A stretch of 64,000 nucleotides of DNA from DATATV01 sp035551355 (GCA_035551355.1 DASZNF010000013.1:1-64000); one strand, 5' to 3'. Shown: positions 25,561-35,726, counted from the first letter of the stretch. Numbers and translations are program-made. Notes: generated from the letters alone by a model not told the origin.

Positions 25561-27059
25561 GACTGGCTCATCCCCTCCATCGCGGACACCAGTTGCTGTT
25601 CGGTCCACCCGGCCACGAGTTCGGTGTGCACCCGGCCGTGGAACAGCACCAACACCCGGTCGCACACTCGCAGATCCTCCGCCTCGTCGGACACCACCAG
25701 CACCCCGGTGCCCTCGCCGGCCACGTCGTTCACCTTGTCCAGCAACGATTCCCGGGACCGCACGTCGACCCCGACGGTCGGGCTGATCAGCACCAGTACC
25801 TTCGGCTCGTTGGCCAGCGCCCGGGCCAGCACCACCTTCTGCGCGTTCCCGCCGGACAGTCCGGCCACCGGCTGATCCGGGCCGTCGGTCTTGATGGCCA
25901 GCTCGGCGATCGCCGCCGTCGCCGCCGCCCTGCGCCGCCGCGGATTGATGAAACCGCTGCGGCCCAGCCGATCGGTCACGGTCAGGGTGCTGTTCTCGGC
26001 CACCGACAACAGCGGGATCAGGCCCTGCCGGTGCCGGTCCTGCGGCACGAATCCCAGCCCGGCCCGCAAGGTCGCGGGCACACTGCCCGGCGGAACCGGG
26101 CGTCCGGCCACCGCGACCCGGCCCGAGCTCTGCGCGCGCAGGCCCACCAGCGTCTCGGCCAGCGCCACCTTGCCGCTGCCGCCGACCCCGGCCACGCCGA
26201 CCACCTCGCCCGTGCGCACCCGCAGGTCCACTCCGGCGAACTCGCCGTCCAGGCTCAGGTTTTCGGCCGAGAGCACGATGTCCTCGCTGTCCGAGGCTTT
26301 CCGGGTGCGCCCCCGGTCCTCGGTCGCGTCCTCCCCGGTCATCGCGGCCACCAGCTCGGGTGGGCTGATCCGCGCGACCGGGGTGGACAGCACGTGTTTG
26401 GCGTCCCGGAACACGGTGACCGTGTCGCACACCTCGAACACCTCCTGGAGGTGGTGGGAGATGAACAGGAAGGTCACCCCGGACTCGCGCAGCGTGCGCA
26501 TCCGGTCGAACAGCCGCTCGATGGCCCGGGCCTCCAACTGCGCGGTCGGCTCGTCCAGGATCACGAACCGCGCGCCCAGCGACAGCGCCCGGGCGATCTC
26601 CACCAGCTGCCGCTGTTCCACGGTCAGCTCGCCGGCCAGCAGCTCCGGATTCACCTTGACATCAAAGGAATCCAGCAGCTCGCCGGATTTGCGGCGCATC
26701 TCCCGCCAGCGGATCCGGCCCGCCCCGGCCTGCCGGTTGAGGAACAGGTTCTCCGCCACCGACAACGTCGGGATGATGGTGGACTTCTGGTACACGCAGG
26801 CCACCAGCCGCCGCCAGGCGTCCGGATCGCTCACCGGGGGAGCGGGCTGCCCGGCGAACTCGACCACCCCGGAATCCGGCCGCTGCAAGCCGGTCAGCAC
26901 CGAGACCAGGGTGGATTTTCCGGCCCCGTTGCGGCCGACCAGGCCGTGCATGTGCCCGTGCTCGATCCGGATGCCCGCGTCATCAAGGGCGGTGGTCGCC
27001 CCGTACCGTTTGGTGACACCGGTGGCGTTGACCACCGGTGTTCCCGTCGACTCGGTCAC
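25557..27059 (-). CDS. Two-domain sugar ABC transporter ATPase (RbsA type)
   Basis: A 500-residue protein with two nucleotide-binding halves. The first has Walker A GRNGAGKST, signature-like LTVEQRQLVEIARAL and Walker B FVILDEPTAQLE. The second is degenerate, as usual in this family: GVGGSGKVALAETL for Walker A, GLSGGNAQKVVLARAL as signature and LISPTVGVD in place of LDEPT. It powers the fucose-type importer. The GTG at 27059 is the family-consistent start (MTESTGTPVVNATGVTKRYG). It lies 17 bp after the binding-protein gene. Confidence 0.9.
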   Translation of the reverse strand: MTESTGTPVVNATGVTKRYGATTALDDAGIRIEHGHMHGLVGRNGAGKSTLVSVLTGLQRPDSGVVEFAGQPAPPVSDPDAWRRLVACVYQKSTIIPTLSVAENLFLNRQAGAGRIRWREMRRKSGELLDSFDVKVNPELLAGELTVEQRQLVEIARALSLGARFVILDEPTAQLEARAIERLFDRMRTLRESGVTFLFISHHLQEVFEVCDTVTVFRDAKHVLSTPVARISPPELVAAMTGEDATEDRGRTRKASDSEDIVLSAENLSLDGEFAGVDLRVRTGEVVGVAGVGGSGKVALAETLVGLRAQSSGRVAVAGRPVPPGSVPATLRAGLGFVPQDRHRQGLIPLLSVAENSTLTVTDRLGRSGFINPRRRRAAATAAIAELAIKTDGPDQPVAGLSGGNAQKVVLARALANEPKVLVLISPTVGVDVRSRESLLDKVNDVAGEGTGVLVVSDEAEDLRVCDRVLVLFHGRVHTELVAGWTEQQLVSAMEGMSQS

Positions 27060-27076
27060 GCTTGCCTGCCCCTGCC

Positions 27077-28111
27077 TCAGGTGCCGCTGATCTGGTTTCC
27101 CCACAAGGATTTGTCGTTCACATTGGCCTTGGTGACCAACGGCGCGGGCAGCTCGTCCTCCAGATTTCCGTTGCCCCACGAGACAATCGTGCTGCCGTGG
27201 TCGGTCGGGCCCGGCTTGAACGTCTTGCCTGCCAACGCCGCCTGCGCGTAGTACAGGGCGTACTTGGCGTAGAGGTCGGCGGGCTGGGACACGGTGGCGT
27301 CGAGGTAACCCTGCCGGATCGCGGTGAACTCGGCCGGAATGCCGTCATTGGACACGATGGTGATGTGCCCGGGCTGCCCGGCCGGGATCAGCTTGCCCGC
27401 GCTCTTGAGCACCTGCAGCGTCGGCGCCAGGAACACGCCACCGGCCTGGGAGTAGATGCCGCTGATGTCCGGGTGCTGGGTCAGCACCGTCTGCAATGCC
27501 GCCGCGCCCTTGGCGGAATCCCAGTCGGTCGGCTCGCCGTAGACGGTGATGCCCGGGAAGTTCTGTTTCATGCACGTGTTGAACGCGTTGGTGCGGTCCC
27601 GGCCGTTGATGGAGTCCAGCGCGCCCTCCAGGTCCACGACCTTGCCGGTGCCCTTCAACTGCTGGCCGAGGTACATGCAGGATTTCTGGCCGTAGGCCAC
27701 GTTGTCGGCCCGCACCACCATGTACACCTTGCCCGAGTCGGGCCGGGTGTCCACGGTGACGACCGGAATGTTCTTGTTGGCCAACTGGTTCAGTGTGCCG
27801 ACCACCGCGCCGGTGTCCTGCGGGGCGATCACCACCGCCTTGGCGCCCTGGCTGACCAGCGCCTGCACGTTGGAGGCCAGTTTGGTGATGTCGTTCTGCG
27901 AGTTGGTGGTGGGCATGAGATTCACGCCAAGATCCTTGGCCTCCTGCGGCACGTACTTGGCGTAGGCGACCCAGAAGTCCGTGTCCGAGCGGGGCAGATC
28001 CAGCCCGATCTTCGGGCCGCTGCCCGAGGAAGCCGAGGAGTTGCAGCCGGCCAGCACACACATGGTGGCCGCGGCGACGGCGACCGCCTTCCAAGCAGTA
28101 CGCAGGTGCAT
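27077..28111 (-). CDS. Sugar ABC transporter substrate-binding lipoprotein (L-fucose type)
   Basis: A 344-residue periplasmic-binding-protein-like lipoprotein: basic N-terminus, hydrophobic AVAVAAATMCV and a lipobox LAGC (Cys about 23), then a Ser/Gly linker. The CUT2 fold is visible in LPRSDTDFWVAYAKYV, AKAVVIAPQDTGAVVG and PVVTVDTRPD. It captures the sugar at the membrane outer face for the neighbouring permease and ATPase. It is preceded by the SDR gene (60 bp gap). Confidence 0.9.
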   Translation of the reverse strand: MHLRTAWKAVAVAAATMCVLAGCNSSASSGSGPKIGLDLPRSDTDFWVAYAKYVPQEAKDLGVNLMPTTNSQNDITKLASNVQALVSQGAKAVVIAPQDTGAVVGTLNQLANKNIPVVTVDTRPDSGKVYMVVRADNVAYGQKSCMYLGQQLKGTGKVVDLEGALDSINGRDRTNAFNTCMKQNFPGITVYGEPTDWDSAKGAAALQTVLTQHPDISGIYSQAGGVFLAPTLQVLKSAGKLIPAGQPGHITIVSNDGIPAEFTAIRQGYLDATVSQPADLYAKYALYYAQAALAGKTFKPGPTDHGSTIVSWGNGNLEDELPAPLVTKANVNDKSLWGNQISGT

Positions 28112-28171
28112 CGCTTTTCCTTCGCTGTACGTCGACTCTGACGAGAACAGCCGGGCCGGCTCGGCGCGAGT

Positions 28172-28953
<782 letters not shown>

Positions 28954-28969
<16 letters not shown>

Positions 28970-30258
28970 ACCGGTCCGTCCGGAAACAGATGCATGGCAA
29001 CCGATTCCGCGTGCAGTTCCGCCGAGAATCCCGGCTCCAGCGGAGCCCGGTAGCGCCCGTTGGCCACGACCACCGGTTGCACGAAGTGTTCGTGCAGGTG
29101 GTCGACGTATTCGATGATCCGGTTCTCGGTACTGCCGGACACCGCGAGGTAGTCGAACATGGACAGGTGCTGGACCAGTTCACACAGGCCGACCCCGCCG
29201 GCGTGCGGGCACACCGGCACGCCGAACTTGGCCGCCAGTAACAGGATCGCGATGTTCTCGTTCACCCCCGCCACGCGTGCGGCATCGATCTGCAGGATAT
29301 CGATCGCGTTTGCCTGCAACAACTGTTTGAACACGATCCGGTTCTGCACGTGTTCGCCGGTGGCCACCTTGACCGGGGAAATCGCCGCTCGGATGGCCGC
29401 GTGCCCGAGGATGTCGTCCGGTGAGGTCGGTTCCTCGATCCAGTACGGATCCAGCGGGGCCAGTTCGGTGATCGCGGCGATCGCGGTGCCCACGTCCCAG
29501 CGCTGGTTGGCGTCCACCGCGATCCGCACGTCCGGCCCGGCCACCTCGCGGGCCAGCCGGAACCGGCGCACGTCGTCGCGCGGGTTCGCGCCGACCTTCA
29601 GCTTGATCTGGGTGAATCCCTCGTCCAGCGCCTCTGTGGTCAGCCGCACCAGCTTGTCGTCGGAGTAGCCCAGCCAGCCCGGGGTGGTGGTGTAGGCCGG
29701 GTAGCCGTTGGCCAGCAGGTCCTTCTCGCGCTCGGCCCGGCCCTCGCGGGCGGCGGTGAGCAGGTCCAGGGCCTCGTCCGGGGTGAGCGCGTCGGTCAGG
29801 TAGCGGAAGTCGACCAGTTCGACCAGTTCGGCCGGGGAAAGGTCGGACAGCAGGCGCCACAGTGGTTTCCCGGCGCGCTTGGCCCGGAGATCCCACATCG
29901 CGTTGACCACCGCGGAGATGGCCATGTGCATGACGCCCTTTTCCGGGCCCAGCCAGCGCAGTTGCGGATCGTGCACCAGTTTGCGCGAGAACCCGCCCAG
30001 ATCGGCCAGGGTTTCGGCCAGCGGCAGGCCGATGACGTGCCCGGTCAGCGCCTGGATCGCGGCCACCTGCACGTCGTTGCCGCGGCCGATGGTGAAGGCG
30101 AAACCGTGGCCGGAGTGGCCGTCCTCGGCGTCGGTGCTGATCACCACATAGGCCGCCGAGTAGTCCGGGTCCGGGTTCATCGCGTCCGAGCCGTCCAGCT
30201 GGCGCGAGGTGGGGAACCGGACGTCGTAGGTGGCCAGCGAGATGATCGTGTCGCTCAT
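28954..30258 (-). CDS. L-fuconate dehydratase
   Basis: A 434-residue enolase-superfamily enzyme. The family start ATYDVRFPTSRQLDGSDAMN is characteristic of fuconate dehydratases. The catalytic set is complete: Lys219-x-Lys221 (IKLKVG), metal ligands Asp249, Glu275 and Glu302, and His352 in CPHAGGVGLCE. It removes water from L-fuconate to give 2-keto-3-deoxy-L-fuconate. It is the first gene of the seven-gene minus-strand operon. ATG 30258 is the homologue start, with GAGG upstream. The promoter region holds repeated CATCCGATG-like operators. Confidence 0.93.
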
Positions 30259-30358
30259 TCCCGGCCCGCCGGCTCGGCCTGGCGTGCGCCGGGCGCGGCT
30301 GGTCGTTCGATTCCGGGCGGACCCACGCGGACGAGCTTCACCAGCGCCTCCTCGCACC

Positions 30359-30395
30359 AGACATCCGATGTCTAGTGTCTAGCAGACCTCCGATG
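30359..30395. promoter_or_regulatory. Repeated AGACxTCCGATG operators of the fucose operon
   Basis: A perfect 15-bp palindrome AGACATCCGATGTCT (30359-30373) and a second copy AGACCTCCGATG (30384-30395), 25 bp apart, stand about 100 bp upstream of the fuconate dehydratase ATG. Between them are overlapping CTAG-TGT-CTAG and GTCT-AGC-AGAC repeats. The core is shared with the fucosidase upstream region (16505-16513). Confidence 0.65.
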
Positions 30396-30489
30396 AATTT
30401 GTCCATGCTCAGGCCGGTACCCGACGCCGCCCGGCGGGGACGCGGAAAACACCGTGCTCGCGAGAGTGGGTCAACCTCGCCTTGGTAGA

Positions 30490-30527
30490 AAGTTCGACCA
30501 GAACTGAAGTTCGGTTGGGACAGAACT
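30490..30527. promoter_or_regulatory. AGTTC/GAACT inverted repeats before the acetyltransferase
   Basis: Four half sites alternate: AGTTC 30491, GAACT 30501, AGTTC 30508, GAACT 30523, giving nested inverted repeats and an AAGTTCG direct repeat at 17-bp spacing. They lie just upstream of the GGAGG site and TTG start at 30542, so they probably form an operator for that gene. Confidence 0.5.
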
Positions 30528-30541
30528 TTCTGGAGGAACGC

Positions 30542-31087
30542 TTGCTGTTGCGCGAAGTGCGATTGGACGATGTCGAGTCCTACGTACGGATGCTGTGCGA
30601 TCCGGTGATGATGGCCGAACTCGGCGGGCCGCTGCCGCGCGACCGGGTCGAGGAGACGGTGCGCAGGCATGTGCGGGAGAACCGGTCCGGCGCGGCGCTG
30701 GCGTGCCTGATCGTGTCCGAAGGTGATCCGATGACCGTGGCCGGCACCGTCTCCGCGGCCGAGCGGGAACTCGACGGGGAACAGCTGGCCGAGATCGGCT
30801 GGGCGGTACTGCCGGAGTTCCAGGGGCGCGGGCTGGCCACCGGCGCGGTGCGGCTGCTGCTGGCGCGCCTGCGTGCGGAACGGCCGTGGCCGAGCGTGCA
30901 CGCGTTCCCGGGCATTGCCAACGTGCCGTCCAACGCGGTCTGCCGGTCGACCGGGTTCACATTGCTGGGCCAACGGGAGATCGAATACGCCGGGCGGCTG
31001 CTGCCCGCCAATCACTGGCGGTTCGACCTCGTCGCGCCGGGGGATGCCGGTGGCGGCAGCGCTCAGCGAATGACTCGTGCACACTGA
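30542..31087 (+). CDS. GNAT-family N-acetyltransferase
   Basis: A 181-residue RimJ/RimL-like acetyltransferase. It starts LLREVRLDDVESYVRML and has the acetyl-CoA loop LPEFQGRGLATGAVRLLL plus a late NAVCRSTGFTLLGQREIEY motif. The acceptor is unknown. The TTG at 30542 is chosen because GGAGG (30532-30536) precedes it by 5 nt and the upstream in-frame region is filled with inverted repeats. It is divergent from the fucose operon. Confidence 0.8.
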   Translation: MLLREVRLDDVESYVRMLCDPVMMAELGGPLPRDRVEETVRRHVRENRSGAALACLIVSEGDPMTVAGTVSAAERELDGEQLAEIGWAVLPEFQGRGLATGAVRLLLARLRAERPWPSVHAFPGIANVPSNAVCRSTGFTLLGQREIEYAGRLLPANHWRFDLVAPGDAGGGSAQRMTRAH

Positions 31088-31176
31088 TCGTGCGCTGATC
31101 CGGACCATTCGCCTGAACTGGGACAACGACCGGTAGGGTGGACTCAGGTGTGCCGGGAAGTCTGGTCGGCGAACGT

Positions 31177-31213
31177 ACTGCCACGACTCGTGGCGAAATG
31201 CACTGCCACGACT
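31177..31213. repeat. Direct repeat and palindrome upstream of the antiporter
   Basis: ACTGCCACGACT occurs at 31177-31188 and 31202-31213 (25-bp spacing). The first copy extends into a perfect 13-bp palindrome CCACGACTCGTGG (31181-31193). They sit 25-60 bp before the antiporter ATG and may be a regulator site. Confidence 0.5.
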
Positions 31214-31238
31214 TGTACGGACGAAAGGACCACCGGTC

Positions 31239-32831
31239 ATGCGCGGAGCCGAGACCGTGCTGTTCCTGGTCGTGGTGGCCACCGTGGTCGCCACCTTCGC
31301 CCACCGGCTGCGGGTGCCTTCGCCCTCCCTGCTCGTGGTCGCCGGGCTGCTGGTCGGTCTCCTGCCCGGGGTGCCGCTGGTCGAGGTCACGCCCGACATC
31401 GTCAGTCTCGTGGTGCTGCCCCCGCTGCTGTATGTCGCGGGGGAGGAACTGCCGTGGCGGGAGTTGCGACGGGTCTGGCAGCCGGTGACCGCGCTGGCCG
31501 TCGGGCTCGTGCTGGCCACGGCCGCCGCGGTGGGGGCGGTGGTGGTGGCGCTCACCGATCTGCCGATCGGCATGGCGTTGGTGCTGGGCACCGTGCTGGC
31601 CAGCACCGACCCGGTCGCGGTCACCGCGCTTGGCCGCAGGCTCTCCCTGCCGCCGCGGGTGCAAACGTTGGTACAGGCGGAAAGTCTGTTCAACGACGCC
31701 ACCAGCCTGCTGCTGTTCCGGGTCGCCATCACCGCCGCGGTCACCGCGGGCGGGCTGAGCGTCGGCTCGACCGTCGGCGAGTTCGCGCTGCTGGCCGGCG
31801 GCGGCACGGTGGTCGGGCTGGTGGTCGCCGGGGGAGTGACGCTGATCCGGCGGCGCACCGAGGACCCGGTGCTGGAGACGGTGATCTTCCTGGTCACGCC
31901 GTACGCCGCCTACGTGCTGGCCGAATCGCTGCACGGGTCGGGGGTGACCGCCGTGGTGGTCGCCGCGGTCGTGCTGGGCACCCAGTCCACCCGGCTGTCC
32001 AGCGCGCGCATCCGGCTCCAGTTGGACGCGGTGTCGCGGACCGTGGTGTTCCTGCTGGAAAGCGTGGTGTTCGGGCTGATCGGGCTGGAACTGCCCACGC
32101 TGCTCCGCGAACTGACCGTGACCAGCACCTGGTGGCCACTGCAAGCCCTGGCCATCACCGCCACGCTCGTCGTGATCCGGGTGCTGTGGGTGTTCCCGCT
32201 GGCCGCATTGCGGCGCCGGCGGGCCGGGGGCGGGCGGCCGGCCTGGGCGGTGCCCACGGTGGTGTCCTGGGCCGGCGCGCGCGGGGTGGTGCCGCTGGCC
32301 GCCGCACTGTCCATTCCGCTCACCGCCGCCGACGGGAAACCGTTGGCCGGGCGGGATCTCGTGCTGCTGCTGTCCGCCGCGGTCATCGTGATCACCTTGG
32401 TGGTGCAGGGATTCACCCTCGCCCCGCTGGTCCGCCGCGCGGGCATCGCGGTGCCGCCGGCCGATCTGCGCCAGGAGTACGCGCAGGCCCGAATCCGGTT
32501 GGTGCGCAAGGGAATCGAGCATCTGGACGAACTGTCCGATCTGGAGCTCGCGCCCGAGGTGGTGCTGACCCAACTGCGCGACCGGATGACCGCGCGGCTG
32601 GGCCGGATCGAGGCGGACGACCTGCTCGCCGGCCCGGACACCGGCCGGCCGGCGGCCGAGCCGACCGCGGCTGCCTACCAGCAGGTGCGCCGGGAACTGG
32701 TCGCGGTGCAGAACACCGAGCTCAACCAGCTCTACGCCGACGGCGCGATCAGCGACACCACCCGGCGCGGGCTGCAGCGCGCGCTGGATCTGGAGGACGC
32801 GGGCATAGCGGATGATCATGGACATTCCTGA
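31239..32831 (+). CDS. CPA1-type Na+/H+ antiporter
   Basis: A 530-residue membrane protein with about 12 hydrophobic helices in the first 415 residues (from VLFLVVVATVVATFAHRLRV to LLLSAAVIVITLVVQGFTLAPL). The ion-binding region is GTVLASTDPVAVTALGRRL plus AESLFNDATSLLLF, typical of NhaP/CPA1 exchangers; WAGARGVVPLAAALSIP is the conserved late helix. The cytoplasmic tail (about 420-530) is charged and alpha-helical. It exchanges Na+ or K+ for protons for pH and salt balance. It is followed after 74 bp by an RCK-domain protein. Confidence 0.9.
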   Translation: MRGAETVLFLVVVATVVATFAHRLRVPSPSLLVVAGLLVGLLPGVPLVEVTPDIVSLVVLPPLLYVAGEELPWRELRRVWQPVTALAVGLVLATAAAVGAVVVALTDLPIGMALVLGTVLASTDPVAVTALGRRLSLPPRVQTLVQAESLFNDATSLLLFRVAITAAVTAGGLSVGSTVGEFALLAGGGTVVGLVVAGGVTLIRRRTEDPVLETVIFLVTPYAAYVLAESLHGSGVTAVVVAAVVLGTQSTRLSSARIRLQLDAVSRTVVFLLESVVFGLIGLELPTLLRELTVTSTWWPLQALAITATLVVIRVLWVFPLAALRRRRAGGGRPAWAVPTVVSWAGARGVVPLAAALSIPLTAADGKPLAGRDLVLLLSAAVIVITLVVQGFTLAPLVRRAGIAVPPADLRQEYAQARIRLVRKGIEHLDELSDLELAPEVVLTQLRDRMTARLGRIEADDLLAGPDTGRPAAEPTAAAYQQVRRELVAVQNTELNQLYADGAISDTTRRGLQRALDLEDAGIADDHGHS

Positions 32832-32905
32832 AATCCCTCGCCAGGAGATGTCCGGACGTCCGGAAACGCCCCGCCCGGGCGCACCCGCGACCTAAGATCG
32901 TTGCC

Positions 32906-34591
32906 GTGCCCAGCATTCTGCCCAGCCGGTCCCCCCGGGCGAGCCGCTTCGTCGTGTGCGGCAGCAATCCACTGGCCTTCCGGCTGGTCAGCGAGCTGGT
33001 CACCCGATTCGACGCGAGCGTCACCGTGCTGATGCGCTCGCGCACCGCCGACCGCGGCCCGCAGATCGCCGCGCTGCCCGGGGTCTCGGTCATCGAGGCC
33101 GCCGACCTGGACGATGCCACCCTGCGCGAGGCCGGGGTGGCCCAGGCCCGGGCGCTGGCCCTGGTGGAACAGAACGACGTCGGCAACATCCACGTGTCGC
33201 TGCGCGCGCACGAGCTCAATCCCAATCTGCGCATGGTGATCCGGATGTTCAACATGTCGCTGGGCCACCGGGTGCGCACCCTGTTCGCCGACGCCGCGGT
33301 GCTGTCCGACTCGGCCATGGCCGCGCCCTCCTTCGTCGCCGCCGCGCTGGGCGAGCTGGCGCCCAGCCACGTCCGGCTGCCCGGCCGCACCCTGTACATG
33401 GCGCGCCGGTCGGAGGTACCGGCCAATCGGGTGGTGTGCGGCCTGGCCGACACTTCCGGCCCGGCCAACCAGCTGCTGCCGGCCGACCAGGACGACGCCG
33501 ACCTGGTGCTGGCCATCGCCGACGGCACGGTGCGGGAACGGACCGGGGGCTACCGGGACCGGCTGTGGACCCGGGCCTGGGCCTGGACCCGGGCCGTGGT
33601 CACCCGCAATCGGCTGGCCCAGATCGCGCTGGGCCTGCTGGTGCTGCTGGTCGTGGGCTTCGTGCTGACCGCCACCGCGGGCCAGCAGAGCTGGCGCGAT
33701 GCCATCTACCTGACCCTGCTGGACGCCTCCGGCGCCGCGCAGCCCGATCTGGGACTGTCCACCATCAACCGGATCGTGCAGGTCGGCATCACGCTGGTCG
33801 GCATCTCGGTGATCCCGGTGGTCACCGCGGCGGTGGTGGACGGGCTGGTCAGCGCCCGGCTGGCCGGCGGGCGGCCGGTGCCGCGCTCGATCACCGGGCA
33901 CGTGGTGGTGGTCGGGCTGGGCAACCTGGGCTCCCGGGTGATCCGCCAGCTGCACGACCTGGGCGTGCCGGTGGTCTGCGTGGAGGTCGACGAACACGCC
34001 CGCGGGGTGACCTTCGCCCGGGAGGCGGGTATGCCGATCGTGTTCGGCTCGGCCACCCGCGAACACGTGCTGCACACCGCCTCGGTGCAGACCTGCCGGG
34101 CGCTGGTGCTGCTGACCAGCAGCGACATGGTCAACCTGGAGGCGGCGTTGCAGGGCAAGGCGGCCCGGGAGAACGTGCGGGTGGTGCTGCGGCTGTTCGA
34201 CGACGACCTGGCCGAACGGGTGGAACGCAACTTCGGCTTCACCATCTCGCGCAGCGTGTCCCGGGTGTGCGCGCCGCCGTTCGCCGCGGCCATGATGGAC
34301 CGCCAGGTCATCGGCACGCTGCCGATCGGCCGGTCCACGCTGATGATCGCCGACGTGCCGGTCGCGGCCGAATCGGAGATGGCAGGCCGCTCGGTGGGCA
34401 CCGTGCACGAGCCCGAGCAGGTCCGGGTGATCGCGCTGCAACGCCGCGGCGAGAACCGGCTGGACTGGACGCCGGGACAGACCTACCAGCTGGCCGCGGG
34501 CGACCGGCTGATCATCCTGGCCACCCGGTCCGGTCTGGGCCGGGTGCTGTCCCGCAGCATCCCGCCGGTGGCCCAGCCGACCGCGGGCTGA
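32906..34591 (+). CDS. Two-RCK (TrkA-N) ion channel-like protein, CASTOR/POLLUX-related
   Basis: A 561-residue protein with two NAD-binding TrkA-N/RCK-like domains (about 10-140 and 330-455), a short membrane part (about 230-310: IALGLLVLLVVGFVLTATAG, a pore-like loop, and VQVGITLVGISVIPVVTAAVV) and a final TrkA-C-like domain (about 475-555). The pore loop reads TLLDASGAAQPD; there is no TVGYG filter, but it resembles the A-D-x-G-N filter region of CASTOR/POLLUX-type channels. It probably conducts or regulates cations in partnership with other membrane proteins. GTG 32906 start. Confidence 0.75.
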   Translation: MPSILPSRSPRASRFVVCGSNPLAFRLVSELVTRFDASVTVLMRSRTADRGPQIAALPGVSVIEAADLDDATLREAGVAQARALALVEQNDVGNIHVSLRAHELNPNLRMVIRMFNMSLGHRVRTLFADAAVLSDSAMAAPSFVAAALGELAPSHVRLPGRTLYMARRSEVPANRVVCGLADTSGPANQLLPADQDDADLVLAIADGTVRERTGGYRDRLWTRAWAWTRAVVTRNRLAQIALGLLVLLVVGFVLTATAGQQSWRDAIYLTLLDASGAAQPDLGLSTINRIVQVGITLVGISVIPVVTAAVVDGLVSARLAGGRPVPRSITGHVVVVGLGNLGSRVIRQLHDLGVPVVCVEVDEHARGVTFAREAGMPIVFGSATREHVLHTASVQTCRALVLLTSSDMVNLEAALQGKAARENVRVVLRLFDDDLAERVERNFGFTISRSVSRVCAPPFAAAMMDRQVIGTLPIGRSTLMIADVPVAAESEMAGRSVGTVHEPEQVRVIALQRRGENRLDWTPGQTYQLAAGDRLIILATRSGLGRVLSRSIPPVAQPTAG

Positions 34592-34677
34592 CCAGCGGGT
34601 TGATCGATTCGGCTCGGTGAGGCTGCCCACCCGGCCCGGGTCAGGTACGACGCGGGTGGCTAGCATGAAACCACCGC

Positions 34678-34712
34678 ACGTCAAGACCCCAAAGAACTCC
34701 ACGTCAAGACCC
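34678..34712 (+). repeat. 12-bp direct repeat in the mdh 5' region
   Basis: ACGTCAAGACCC at 34678-34689 and 34701-34712 (23-bp spacing), each followed by A-rich AACTC, sits just before the AAGGAGA ribosome site of malate dehydrogenase. It may be a small tandem duplication or a regulator site. Confidence 0.5.
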
Positions 34713-34732
34713 GAAAACTCAAGGAGAGCGTC

Positions 34733-35719
34733 GTGGCTCGTGTGCCCGTCAATGTCACCGTCACCGGTGCCGCCGGTCAGATCGGTTACGCGCTGCTGTT
34801 CCGCATCGCGTCTGGTCAGCTGCTCGGCCAGGACACGCCGGTGAAGCTGCGGCTGCTGGAGATCCCCCAGGCGGTGCGTGCCGCCGAGGGCACCGCGATG
34901 GAGCTGGTCGACGGCGCTTTCCCGCTGCTGTCCGGCATCGACATCTTCGACGACCCGGCCAAGGCGTTCGAGGGCGCGAACGTGGCCCTGCTGGTCGGCG
35001 CCCGGCCGCGCGGCAAGGGCATGGAGCGCAGTGACCTGCTCTCGGCCAACGGCGGCATCTTCAAACCGCAGGGCGAGGCGATCAACGCCGGCGCCGCTGA
35101 GGACATCCGGGTGCTGGTGGTGGGCAACCCCGCCAACACCAACGCGCTGATCGCGGCCAGCAACGCACCGGACGTGCCGGGCGACCGGTTCACCGCGATG
35201 ACCCGGCTGGACCACAACCGCGCGCTGGGCCAGCTGGCCGGCAAGCTGTCGGTGTCGGTGTCGGACATCAGCAAGATGACCATCTGGGGCAACCACTCGG
35301 CCACCCAGTACCCCGACCTCTACCACGCCGAGGTCAACGGCAAGGTCGCCGCCGAGCAGGTGGACGAGACCTGGCTGAAGGACGAGTTCATCCCGACCGT
35401 GGCCAAGCGCGGCGCGGCCATCATCGAGGCCCGGGGCGCGTCCTCAGCGGCGTCGGCGGCCAGTGCGGCCATCGACCACGTCTACACCTGGACCAACGGC
35501 ACCGCCGAGGGTGACTGGACCTCCGCGGCGGTCGTCTCGGATGGTTCCTACGGTGTGCCCGAGGGCCTGATCTCCTCGTTCCCGGTGACTGCGCGCGACG
35601 GCAGGTTCGAGATCGTGCAGGGCCTGGACATCGACTCGTTCTCCCGCGAGCGGATCGACGCCTCGGTGGCCGAGCTGGCCGAGGAGCGCGACGCCGTGCG
35701 CGAACTCGGCCTCATCTGA
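34733..35719 (+). CDS. mdh: Malate dehydrogenase
   Basis: A 328-residue NAD-dependent malate dehydrogenase: Rossmann start VTVTGAAGQIGYALLFRIASG, substrate Arg loop GARPRGKGMERSDLL, VVGNPANTNALIA, Asp/His pair in MTRLDHNRA and WGNHSATQYPDL. It interconverts malate and oxaloacetate in the TCA cycle; the length is normal for the actinobacterial form. GTG 34733 has AAGGAGA 7 nt upstream. It is followed by an ABC exporter after 7 bp. Confidence 0.96.
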   Translation: MARVPVNVTVTGAAGQIGYALLFRIASGQLLGQDTPVKLRLLEIPQAVRAAEGTAMELVDGAFPLLSGIDIFDDPAKAFEGANVALLVGARPRGKGMERSDLLSANGGIFKPQGEAINAGAAEDIRVLVVGNPANTNALIAASNAPDVPGDRFTAMTRLDHNRALGQLAGKLSVSVSDISKMTIWGNHSATQYPDLYHAEVNGKVAAEQVDETWLKDEFIPTVAKRGAAIIEARGASSAASAASAAIDHVYTWTNGTAEGDWTSAAVVSDGSYGVPEGLISSFPVTARDGRFEIVQGLDIDSFSRERIDASVAELAEERDAVRELGLI

Positions 35720-35726
35720 GTCAGCG

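Noticed and set aside
30300..30330. A GTTCGATTCC stretch resembling a tRNA T-arm.
   Set aside because: The flanking bases do not pair as a T stem and no acceptor, D or anticodon arms can be folded around it.
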